This document shows positions 1-7,756 of a stretch of DNA of 10,236 nucleotides, in pieces. Position numbers and translations under genes: made by a program. Each line of letters opens with the position of its first letter. Positions within the stretch are counted from its first letter, which is position 1. Location: the NCBI RefSeq assembly GCF_000499385.1, contig NW_013651932.1, forward strand, positions 1-10,236. The letters run 5' to 3'. The notes under the pieces were generated by a model, which worked only from the letters and a program-made list of their open reading frames with translations, was not told the DNA's origin and searched no databases. This stretch comes from Eimeria necatrix. Lineage: Eukaryota; Apicomplexa; Conoidasida; Eucoccidiorida; Eimeriidae.

Positions 1-1040
1 GGATAGGTGTGGGTCCGTGTGATCAGGATGTGAGTCGGAAAGCAGCAGTTGCTGTGGTGCCTGTGCTTGGTGTGAAGGCCACGGGCAGTTGGCGGTAGAG
101 CGTCGTTGCGTCTGGCTCTAGCGCGAGATTCGCAACTGCCTTTCTTGCTTGTTTGCTGCTCATGGCGCGTATCGTGACTTTCTGTGTCTCTGCGTTTTTT
201 TGTGCAGTTGGTGTTGCGAATGTGATGCCGTATATCGTCACAGCCTGTATGTGTTTCCAGCTGAGTAGGCGTCCCTTAGCGCTCAGCGGTTTAGTGTGGG
301 TGTTTTTGTTATACGACGGGAATGTGCATGAAGCAGGAGGAGTGTTGTCGCGTTTTTGCACAGGAATTTTGCGTACTCCTGTTGTGGAGATGGCGGCTGT
401 CCCCGTCACTGAACAGACAGCTTTTTCTCATGCGGCGAACAAAGGTGGAGTGGCAAGGAATTGCGATTGACATCAGGTTCACGCTGAAGCATGTTCTGTC
501 GCGAGTACAAGATCTGCCCATTGGTGTGAACGATTAATGGTTTCTAAGTCCGGCTGGTTCCCAAAATGTTTGTTACAGCGCGCCTTCATGGTTGCAGTAG
601 GTGCTGCTTTGTTAAAGTGCTGCTGTTTGGTGTTTTGGATCTGTATGTGTGCAGTGCTAAGCGTGCGCTATTTATAGAGGTCAAGCTTGAATTTGCTCTT
701 AAGCGGCAGGAATGACACCATATTGCTGGATTACAAATATAGGTTTCCCATTGTTGCCATATGCGTGCGGTGTATTTACATGAAGGCCAGTCTATTGAGT
801 TACAGGTCATGCATTTTAGTGCATCTCTTTCCTTGCTGCGGAGGCCCAGCTAGTGTGTCACAGCGCATTTTGTCAACGAGACATAGACGAGATTGTTGTT
901 GCTTAACACATCCAATACTTACTATCGAACGCATCTTTCATCATGGGGTGATCCGCACTGTCCAGACTGTCAAACGGGATGATGCAGGGGCCGCACTCAT
1001 GCTGATGTAGCAAGGCCGACACTTATCATACCGGGTTGCC
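1..1040. other. Gene-free stretch, nothing recognised
   Basis: No supported gene or structured element was found here. Short open frames exist on both strands (for example 23-409 minus, 153-470 plus, 687-1010 plus), but they overlap each other, have no recognisable domain, and are of a length expected by chance in 10 kb. The stretch is not an extra copy of the 300-bp units that begin near 1041: the anchor sequences of those units (the TGCTTGCTTCAT block and the GGCAGGTG block) are not seen at the expected upstream positions. Confidence 0.6.
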
Positions 1041-1900
1041 ACGTTCCTGAATTGTGTGGCTGGATCATTCTGCTTGCTTCATGTGGGTAGAGCTATTCGT
1101 ATGGCGGAAATTTTGTCTGAATGTATAAAAAGTTCGCAAGCAAGAAGACATAGGGTGCTACCTTCGCAAGGGTGGCTTGGCAGGTGGGCTCTTATATTGT
1201 GTATGCATGACAGTTTTCTTTGCGCATTTTTGCTGCTGTCCTGAATGCTTCGAGCTAAATTCATGAAAGCACAAAGACAATGCGGGACGACTTTTGGCGT
1301 TCTGGAAGCGGCTTGGGCTGCCATGGTTTTTACACCTGGGGCTCCTTCAATTTATTGCTTGCTTCATCTGGGCAGCGCGGCTCATGTAAGGAAAGTCTTG
1401 CCTTCGCATCTGAAAGGCTGCCAAACACGCAGATTGAAGTTGCGGGTGGAATGCACTTTTTCCTCACAGCGGTGGCGTGGCAGGTGAGCGCTTCTTTACA
1501 GCACACACGAGAATTCCATTTACACATGCCTGCAGACGCGCTGAAGGTTTTAAGCTAATTATATGAACGCACAAGAGCAATATAAGGCCATTTTAGAAAG
1601 CCTTTTTGTTCTGAAAGAGACTTGCACTGTCAAAGCTTTTATACGTGTGACTATTTCAGCACCTGATTCGTTCCATGTGGTATGCGGAACACGTGTGAGG
1701 GAAACCTTGTCTGAATATCTGTAAAGGCGTGAAGCGCGAGCATGTAGAGCGCCGCTCGGGATGTTTTGCAGTCGCAACATTGACGCGGCAGGTGTGGGCT
1801 TTCCTGCAGCACAACGGTGTGTCCAGGTGTACATTTCTCCTGCTCCCCTCAAGATTGTAAGCATGTTTATTGTCGCCTACAAACGTCAGCGTGAAGATTG
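1041..1900. repeat. Three diverged tandem units of about 300 bp
   Basis: Three degenerate copies lie head to tail, roughly 1041-1340, 1341-1645 and 1646-1900. Anchors recur in the same order in each unit. TGCTTGCTTCAT occurs at 1071-1082 and 1356-1367, with a relative at 1664-1676. GGCAGGTG occurs at 1179-1186, 1479-1486 and 1787-1794, giving spacings of 300 and 308. An AGCTAAAT/AGCTAATT block followed by ATGAA and GCACAA occurs at 1253 and 1553, with a weaker match near 1860. Between anchors the units are heavily substituted and contain small indels, so the amplification is old. Boundaries are approximate. No matching unit was seen before 1041 or after 1900. No gene is supported inside; frames such as 1559-1864 minus and 1656-2006 minus are not conserved between units. 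Confidence 0.65.
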
Positions 1901-3207
1901 GACACGGCCATCTGCCCCAAGCAAAGCGTTCGCATGTACTCTTGATGGAAACAACACGGCGAGAAAGGTCGCAGCGGTCTAAATATGTGAAAATCAAGGA
2001 GTGCAAAACAATTTGAGTAACACATCAACCCTCATGGTATCAGGGTTGAGACTCTCCTAAATCAGCTTAAACCGCATTTTGCACTGCGCGGTTAGAGAGC
2101 CCGCAAGACATGAAGTGTCTGGATGCTGAAGCCCAGCCAGCCCTTATGGCGGTTGGAATGATTGTCGCCATGCTCGTTGTATCGTCTAGGCACTGAAAGG
2201 CATTTTAGGTCAAAGATGTTTTGCTTGTGTGCTCATAATTGTGTATCTTCGTATCTTTGTGGGTGCTTGCACACAACAAGCATGGTCTTATCAACTTTTG
2301 TAGGGCTTTGGGTAGCACAACAGTAGTGGCGTCAAGCAAGGCACGCACAACACCGGGCAAGACATTCGCTGGTGTCGGATGATGGGCGCCGCTTGGTTGT
2401 GCATCAGGAGGTGTGTCGCTAGTCAGAAACGTCCAGTCATCGTTTGGGGCGCACACGCAGGGTTCAGATAGCTTTCGTGAAACGGAAACCGCTGAGTGGT
2501 ACTTGCAGAGCAAGCCGCCTTAGCATTGGTGCGCTTGACTGCATCTGCTGTGTCCCGTGATCACAGATATTGTGTTTCGAACAGCACAATTGGCAAAACT
2601 CTTCTTGGTGTGACTGCACTCATTGTGTTCTCACCGAAGCAGAAAAGAACGCCCCAGTTTTCCCCAGCTGGCATCATGCAGGCGTTTCCGGACCTGATCA
2701 AAACCTTGACCTTTGTTGCTGTAGTGAAAATTCTGTAGATTCCAGAGCGCATAGCTTTTGCAGTCTATACTCAATGTGTGCGTTTGCCTTCAAGACCTGA
2801 AAGCGGCGAAGCAGATGGACTGCGGGAGAGGCAAGAACGGCACGTTGAGAAAATGAATGCTAAAACGGCCTTTAAGTTATCCTTTGTTTCTGTGCACGTT
2901 ATCGCGCGTGGGACGCTCTCCCTTAGTGGCACAGGCGCCAGGCGCAGCCAGTGGATGATACAACGAAAGCTTTCATAGACGACACGCAAACACTGCGCAC
3001 AAGTTCCGGAGAGGTCACTTAGCAGACAAATTGTGTTAGATAATTAAGAAGCATACCGAGGGCTCAACGCAGCAGCGGAATTGTACTAGCTACTTTCTAT
3101 GAACATGGGCCCCTCGGGAAATCATCTGGCTGCCTAGAAAACGTCTTGCCGCATGCATTGTTTGCTCACAGTAGCACTTGCACTGTCCACTGCACACAAT
3201 GCTCAGA
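1901..3207. other. No supported gene
   Basis: No gene can be defended here. The most protein-like open frame is on the minus strand at 2205-2513 (about 102 codons), but it begins with TTG rather than ATG, has no recognised domain, and is of a length expected several times by chance in this window. Other frames (2496-2738 plus, 2771-2989 minus) are shorter and lack any family signal. One short inverted repeat is listed separately. An internal exon of a spliced gene cannot be excluded. Confidence 0.5.
2025..2049. other. 8-bp stem, 9-nt loop inverted repeat
   Basis: TCAACCCT at 2025-2032 is exactly complementary to AGGGTTGA at 2042-2049, with a 9-base loop between. The arms contain an AGGGTT core that loosely resembles the apicomplexan telomere unit, but there is only one copy per arm and it departs from TTTAGGG. 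No T-run follows and no gene abuts, so no role is assigned. A stem this size is only mildly unusual in 10 kb. Confidence 0.4.
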
Positions 3208-3278
3208 GGACCTTGAGGATGCTTGCTAGTCCACGATGTGGCATGGGTGCTTGGGACGCATGAGTAGGGTGCAGTCCT
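3208..3278. repeat. Dispersed repeat module X, copy 1
   Basis: This is one of three related segments (X1 here, X2 at 4573-4649, X3 at 5681-5753). Shared landmarks in order are an ACCTTGAGGAT-like start, a CTAGTC/CAGTC block, GTGGCATG at 3238-3245, a GACGCATGAG-like block at 3255-3264, and GGTGCAGTCCT at 3268-3278. X1 and X2 share the whole series. The minus strand is open across X1 (3090-3293) and X2 (4539-4748) in the same register and gives similar peptides, but neither frame starts with ATG in X1 and X3 carries a stop. I read this as a decayed repeat, not a gene. Module Y follows 237 bp after the start of X1. Confidence 0.6.
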
Positions 3279-3444
3279 CAACAAGTGAAACAACGCAACT
3301 ACCTTTGCGGGTAAGAGCTAGGCAAGGCATTTCGCAATGTAGTTAAAAACACGGAAAGCGTCTACTTTTATCTGGAAATGATTAATGTATTGCTGGGGCA
3401 CGTGGGATGCATACAGTTTTAGTCTTCGGGCAGTGTATGCGTTA

Positions 3445-3790
3445 GGTCTGCGTATGTTGAATCAGCGAGTGTGTGGGGAACCAGCAGTCCTTTTGCTACC
3501 CGTGCGTCGACTGAAGGCTAACGGCACTTGACTATAAGACGTCCTTGTGTCTGCCTGCAGCACAAGGGTCACGACTTTTCGCACACTGGATCGCTGCACC
3601 AGGCGCAGCAGTGATCTCTGCGTGTGTTCTCCCGGCCACTGCGAAGTGGGGGGAGTAGTAGACGTGGCGATGAATAGACTAACAGCAGATCTGTGCTATC
3701 GGTTTCGTGGAGCTGTTATCCGTGGCTGCATAAAGGGCAAAGAGCCTTCGCAAACCCTACGCACTAGCGAAAAGTACCGTGCAGCCGCTT
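3445..3790. repeat. Dispersed repeat module Y, copy 1
   Basis: This segment aligns to 5110-5455 at a constant offset of 1665-1666 bases. Exact or near-exact blocks include GGTCTGCGTATGTT (3445-3458 and 5110-5123), CCCGTGCGTCGA with GAAGGCTA and GGCACTTGA (from about 3499 and 5164), TCCTTG plus GTCTGCCTGCAGCACA (about 3542-3564 and 5207-5229), and CTGTGCT (3691 and 5357). Matching weakens toward 3790. The plus strand is open at 3547-3825 but starts with GTG, so an ATG-initiated gene is not supported. The GTCTGCCTGCAG block, conserved in both copies, looks like a 3' splice site, so an old exon inside the duplicated unit is possible. Confidence 0.65.
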
Positions 3791-3840
3791 CTCAGATGCA
3801 GTCCTCGTGCAAAGGTGCTCGATAGTGAGCAAAAGAAACC

Positions 3841-4530
3841 CTTCAGTGCATATTCGTAATGCGTTCTTGGGCTGGCTGGCCACAAACGTGTTTTGTCGCA
3901 GCGTTTGCTCAAAGCGGGTTACGTGTTGTTGCTTTTGAACTGTAGCATTACTCCCCACCAAAATTTTTTTTTGCATCCACCGGGCGCCTTGCACGTACGA
4001 AGTGTTTGTTTGCTAGGCAATGCCCAGACGTGCGCAACTTGCGAAAACGACATGCGCACTTGCTTCGTACAACGATTCGCGAAAACATTCACAAGTTGGC
4101 ATTTATTAGTGTGAAACTTGTCACTAGCTTACACATGCTCACGTCATGACGGAGTCATGACATGTCGAAACTGCGACAAAAGCTCTATCATAAACAAACG
4201 TTGATGTCGGTCTGACCATAAGGGGCTCTGAAATGGCTAAGGTCTCAATTGGCAAAGCTATGTGTTGAGTGTCCAACAAAAGTCACATTCAAACAATGTA
4301 TTAATCAACATGCAGTAGCATCCTGGCGCTGGCACGTGAACGGAAACGTCAAGAAATCTTCTGGGTGCCATAAAATCGCTGTCTTTATACGCCAGGCGCT
4401 TGCAGCAAACTTTGCATTGGCCAATATAAACAGTGTCTAGCAGCAAGACGCGAAATAATAGACGGCTTTGCTTCGCCCAGCTCTAAAAGGCAAAGCAACT
4501 GCGAATTCCCACATTTTTCTGAACCCCACC
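3841..4530. other. No supported gene, between repeat copies
   Basis: Only short frames with no domain signal are present (3764-3994 minus, 3893-4114 plus, 4249-4440 plus). A T-run lies at about 3963-3971. The palindrome cluster at 4143-4166 is listed separately. No match to modules X or Y was seen here. Confidence 0.5.
4143..4166. promoter_or_regulatory. Cluster of three 8-bp palindromes
   Basis: GTCATGAC occurs exactly twice, at 4143-4150 and 4154-4161, with starts 11 bp apart (about one helical turn). It is overlapped by a third perfect palindrome, GACATGTC, at 4159-4166. Symmetric sites one turn apart are the kind of geometry a dimeric DNA-binding protein could use. Nothing else supports a regulatory role: no gene start is recognised close by, and short palindromes also arise by chance. 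Confidence 0.3.
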
Positions 4531-4572
4531 CATGCATCTCAAGTTACCCATATGCCACATTGCAAAAGATGA

Positions 4573-4649
4573 GGCACTTCGAGGTGTTTTCCAGTCTCCC
4601 ACGACGTGGCATGTGGCTGGCTTAAAACGCATGAGTTTGGTGCAGTCCT
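4573..4649. repeat. Dispersed repeat module X, copy 2
   Basis: This copy carries the same series of landmarks as X1: a GGCACTTCGAGG-like start, CCAGTCTCCCACGACGTGGCATG (4591-4613), CGCATGAG at 4628-4635 and TGGTGCAGTCCT ending at 4649. It is 77 bp against 71 bp in X1, so a few small indels separate them. The matching Y module (Y2) begins 537 bp after the X2 start, against 237 bp in the first pair, so 300 bp more lies between the modules here. The long minus-strand frame across this area (4483-4905, 140 codons) has no recognisable domain and is not conserved in X1 as a whole; I do not call it a gene. Confidence 0.6.
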
Positions 4650-5109
4650 GGAAATGTGAAGCTTCGCGACTACTTTGCCCACAAGGCGCGCGTTTACTGT
4701 TATCTGAGAGTGACGATTGTTTTGCTTCGGCAAGTGAAGAGCGTACAAGTTTCATCTGAGGGGCGTGCCTGGGGCTGACAAATATACAGATGAAGCCAGC
4801 GCAGGTTGCTAACACGCTTGCATGCCAGCAAGCTTCAGACACTTTTCTCACTGCTGCCATTGCGCAAACCAGGCAGCGTTCGCTGTCCCCCTGTCTCCAC
4901 CGCAAGCTGCATGCAGTATAGTGTCATCAACATCATTCAGCTGAGGCACTGGGTGGCTAGAATAGGTAAGTGAACCTCGTTACTGTGTTCTGCAGAATTG
5001 GGAGTTCGAATGTAACATGGATGCACCGGCTTAAAGCGTCATTGTTTTTGCTTGTTTTCAATTGGCAACGATCACAATACCTGAGAGCACACTTGTTATG
5101 CATCAATTT
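4650..5109. other. Spacer between X2 and Y2, no gene recognised
   Basis: This spacer has no supported gene. It holds a consensus splice donor, AG followed by GTAAGT, at 4964-4971. The open sequence in front of it has no recognisable protein, and about two or three GTAAGT hexamers per strand are expected by chance in 10 kb. The spacer is about 300 bp longer than the corresponding X1-Y1 spacer. Confidence 0.45.
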
Positions 5110-5455
5110 GGTCTGCGTATGTTTCAACAGGAAGTACGTTCGAAAAGTGCACTCGTCCGGGTGCCCGTGCGTCGATTGAAGGCTAGCGGCACTTGATGAG
5201 AGAGCTTCCTTGCGTCTGCCTGCAGCACACGGTGCGCTGCGTCTGACTGTACTTCTTTAACTCGAACCGCGCGTTGTTTTCATGTATGTGTGTTTTTTTG
5301 ACTCCCTCAAAGTGCTGGAAGCAGTACGGGTCCCGGCGCGTACACAGGCAACAGGTCTGTGCTGTTATCTTCGCGAAGCTGGAGTCTGCCGCTGTTCACT
5401 GAACAAAGGCGCTTTCCAAGTGCCATGCACTGCGGTACAGCAGCAAGAAATTGCG
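5110..5455. repeat. Dispersed repeat module Y, copy 2
   Basis: This is the partner of 3445-3790. The first 120 bp align without gaps at offset 1665; a net one-base indel then shifts the offset to 1666 by position 5357. The plus frame that is open in Y1 is also open here for about 23 codons from 5212, starting with the same SACSTR residues, then meets a stop; a second open frame resumes at 5282-5476 with residues resembling the later part of the Y1 frame. This fits one ancestral sequence with an indel in one copy, but is too weak to prove coding. Confidence 0.65.
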
Positions 5456-5680
5456 CGCAGAGGGCAATATGGATAAAAACTGAAGCCACTCGATGCAGAG
5501 TTTTCATGCCTTCTTGGTCGGGCTGATTAGCAATGTGATATAACAGCACAGGCTGCAGCTGCAACCTTCGGCAAACACGAGCGAGTCAAGAACGCATCTA
5601 TGCGCGGATGTACTGCATTGCTGTATTCGCTAGGCATTTACGGTAATAGTTGCATATGGAACTGCAGGCGTTGGCTAAAT

Positions 5681-5753
5681 GCACCTTGAAGATATTCTCT
5701 AGTCTACCGCGCTGTGGCATGTGTGTATTTGCCGACGCATGGTGAGTTTGTAA
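5681..5753. repeat. Dispersed repeat module X, copy 3
   Basis: This is the most diverged copy. It retains GCACCTTGA at its start, CTAGTCTACC (5699-5708), GCTGTGGCATGTG (5711-5723) and CGACGCATGGTGAGTTTG (5733-5750), in the same order as X1 and X2. The terminal GGTGCAGTCCT block is not recognisable. No Y module was found downstream. The minus-strand peptide register shared by X1 and X2 is broken here by a stop codon, which argues against coding constraint. Confidence 0.5.
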
Positions 5754-5846
5754 CCTTTGTCGTTTCAAACTTCGCATTCGTTTTGGCCTTTCACGCTATG
5801 CAAGGAGCAGCTGCGCTGTTAAGTGGTCATTGTAGTCGTTGTGTTG

Positions 5847-5888
5847 CGGTGCGTGAAGTGCACATCACGGTGCGTGAAGTGCACATCA
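5847..5888. repeat. Exact 21-bp tandem duplication
   Basis: Two identical 21-bp units stand side by side, 5847-5867 and 5868-5888, each reading CGGTGCGTGAAGTGCACATC plus A. The lack of any difference means the duplication is recent compared with the surrounding repeats. The unit length is a multiple of three, so it would keep frame if coding, but the only frame through it (5714-5899) is short, lacks an ATG at its start, and has no domain. Confidence 0.85.
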
Positions 5889-5899
5889 CCTCAGTTTGA

Positions 5900-6083
5900 G
5901 GGCTGTACATATTTGCTTTGTCGGACGACAGTCCAACAGGTGGCCTTGCTTGGAGCCGGCTAGCACCGTCTTCCACTGAACGTTTGTCGCTAGTTCATTT
6001 GTATCTGAAATCAGAGCCTTGTTGGTTCGTTACGTCGATGGCGGTCGCTTTGCAGGAGGCAGCAAAACTTGGTTTTACCGAGG
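5900..6083 (+). CDS. Possible exon ending at a canonical splice donor
   Basis: The plus strand is open from a stop at 5897-5899 and runs into a strong 5' splice site, AGG followed by GTAAGT, with GT at 6084-6085. Candidate 3' splice sites follow: a T-rich tract ending TTTTTAG at 6226 and a longer T-run ending CACTAG at 6339, giving introns of about 143 or 256 nt. The first ATG in frame is at 6038, so either a short first coding exon starts there or the frame is an internal exon. The predicted residues (about 61) are mixed polar and hydrophobic with no recognisable domain. The length is easily reached by chance; the splice donor is the only real support. Confidence 0.2.
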
Positions 6084-6339
6084 GTAAGTCCCTGGTGTAT
6101 ACCCATTGATGCATGCTCCTGCGACTCGTGGTTCCATCGTTCTTTTCGTAGCATAGTCGCATGTTACTGTCATTTAATACTCAGGATTTTTGGTGTGACA
6201 CTATGGCTTTTGTTTTGGATTTTTAGATCGGCTCCCAATATTTTCTGCATTTTCATGTTTTCAGCATTTGTAGGGTCCTGCGAGATCGCTTTCTAAGCAT
6301 CAGGCGAGATTCTGATTTTGCGTTTTTTTTTGTCACTAG

Positions 6340-6889
6340 ACAGTACGTCAGTTGTTGGGGGTTTCATCCTTACCTAATACTCTGCGTAGGTTGGAATCGG
6401 GCTTCACAAGACAGCCACAGTGAATCTTCGGCATATGCACGATCAGAGCAATTACCAGTGGTGTAAAACAGAGAGCGCCATCCATTTTCCTTTTGAACCA
6501 GGCAAATGATTGACAATAAGTTTAGGGCACAAAGTGGTGCGTCACGTAAGTGTATTTGTTTTTAACCAAATTAATGGGGACACTATCTTGTGTGGAACAT
6601 TTTTGTGAACAGTCCGTCAGTACTAAGTCGTAAATCCGGGCGTCTCTTGCAGCACTTCAAAGCAAATTCTTCTTCGTTTGAAAAGCACGCAAGCAAGACC
6701 ACGCTTCAATAAAAGGAAGATTTACTGAATCTGCAGCATTATTGGAATTCCAAATGTGCGGGCTCAACTAAAGAGTGACTAGCCTGCGCACATCCCTATT
6801 TCATCAAAGCGTTTATGAGTAGCCACGCTGGAATGGTAGTACTTCAGGTCTAGGATGTGAGTATTCCTTGGGTTAGAGCGCAGTCCAGC
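6340..6889. other. No gene recognised
   Basis: No open frame of note, repeat or RNA gene was seen. The stretch is somewhat AT-rich in feel, and has one GTAAGT hexamer at 6546-6551 without coding sequence in front of it. Confidence 0.5.
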
Positions 6890-7012
6890 GGTAATTGCAT
6901 ACAGCAGTTCCTGAGCCTGATGCTTTTTAACAGGCAGATGCTCCTCCAGACAGGCATCGAAAACATTTCTCTGCTAAAATTCATGCATAGTTGGTAATTG
7001 CATACAGCAGTT
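6890..7012. repeat. Exact 20-bp direct repeat flanking left hairpin arm
   Basis: GGTAATTGCATACAGCAGTT occurs identically at 6890-6909 and 6993-7012, an offset of 103 bp. The first copy ends exactly where the left arm of the large inverted repeat begins (6910). The second starts inside the last 5 bases of that arm (GGTAA, 6993-6997), fills the loop, and ends 2 bases into the right arm. Flanking bases differ on both sides. This is not a normal target-site duplication, because no copy lies outside the right arm. Confidence 0.9.
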
Positions 7013-7098
7013 ACCAACTATGCATATATTTTAGCAGAGAAATGCTTTCGATGTCTGTCTGAAGAAGCATCTGCCTGTTAAGAAGCATCAGGCTCAGG
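6910..7098. repeat. Large inverted repeat, 88-bp arms and 13-nt loop
   Basis: The left arm, 6910-6997, and right arm, 7011-7098, are reverse complements over 88 bp with no gaps and 7 mismatches (81/88 by hand count; left-arm positions 6926, 6943, 6946, 6954, 6963, 6981 and 6982). Six of the seven differences are transitions. The loop is 6998-7010. Pairing does not extend outward past CCTGAG/CTCAGG. A transcript from either strand would fold into one long hairpin. No open frame crosses it usefully and no transposase is present. It could be a foldback/MITE-like element, a hairpin RNA source, or a one-off inverted duplication; the direct repeat listed separately favours the last. Confidence 0.95.
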
Positions 7099-7289
7099 GT
7101 GCTACAAACCGCCTTTTGTGTCTGAAATTTAAAGTGCTGTGGATGTTGCTTTACGTTGCGCGACCAGCGCTTTGAAAGGCATATGTTTCATAAAATACTA
7201 CAAAATCGGCGCTTGCACATTTTTCTGTCTGTCCAAAATATAGTACTGAACTCAAGTCTTCGGCTATTCAGGCAAGTCGCCTGCTCCCC

Positions 7290-7354
7290 AAGCGAGTAAG
7301 ATCGACATAATATATTTCCGGGAAGCGAGTAAGATCGACATAATATATTTCCGG
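7290..7354. repeat. 33-bp tandem duplication
   Basis: A 32-base segment beginning AAGCGAGTAAGATCGACATA is repeated exactly at 7290-7321 and 7323-7354, a period of 33 bp. On the minus strand the period is 11 codons, and the open frame at 7188-7493 translates it as a repeated 11-residue block containing NILCRSYSL. That frame is otherwise featureless and starts without ATG in good context, so coding is not supported. The perfect copies indicate a recent event. Confidence 0.9.
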
Positions 7355-7756
7355 TCATATTGGAGCATGCGGCAATAATGAGAAATGTGCAGTTGCTCAC
7401 AGCAATTTCTGCGTACTTTTCAAACGACCCGACTGAAAGGCTTTGTGGAGCCTGTCGTGATAGGCACCCTCCTGCCGCTGATACACTTAACAACCCTAAG
7501 GGTTATTTATTGTCAAGCCTTGTAAGATTGATGTGTACAATCTACTCATAAATATATGGAGAAGAGGCAACCCCTGTGATATTTGACTTGACAATGTGCA
7601 CTTACTTACTTTGGGTGCGAAATATCTGGTATACGCTGATCGCTGTCCAGCTTTTCATCATCATTTGATTGTGACTGAATTTTAAAGGCGCATATTCGAT
7701 GCGCATCATCAAAAAGCCTTCCTCTGTTGAACTTTAAATCGTCATCCTTGCGCGCC

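Noticed and set aside
23..409. 128-codon minus-strand open frame at the window start
   Set aside because: Low-complexity mix of Thr, Ala and Lys, no domain, and overlapped by other frames of similar length; within chance expectation.
2205..2513. Minus-strand frame with a protein-like acidic, Pro-rich middle
   Set aside because: It starts at TTG, has no recognised homologue, and no clear exon boundaries. It could be an internal exon, but the sequence alone does not support calling it.
4483..4905. 140-codon minus-strand open frame
   Set aside because: By a rough count, about eight frames of 100 or more codons are expected by chance in six frames of 10 kb, and about that many are seen. This one has no domain, crosses repeat X2, and is not conserved as a whole in X1.
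4995..5015. GTTCGAAT, resembling a tRNA T-loop
   Set aside because: The flanking bases do not form a T-stem and no acceptor or anticodon arm could be fitted around it.
7492..7504. AACCCTAAGGGTT, two head-to-head telomere-like motifs
   Set aside because: Only one partial unit per side; expected occasionally by chance and not an interstitial telomere array.
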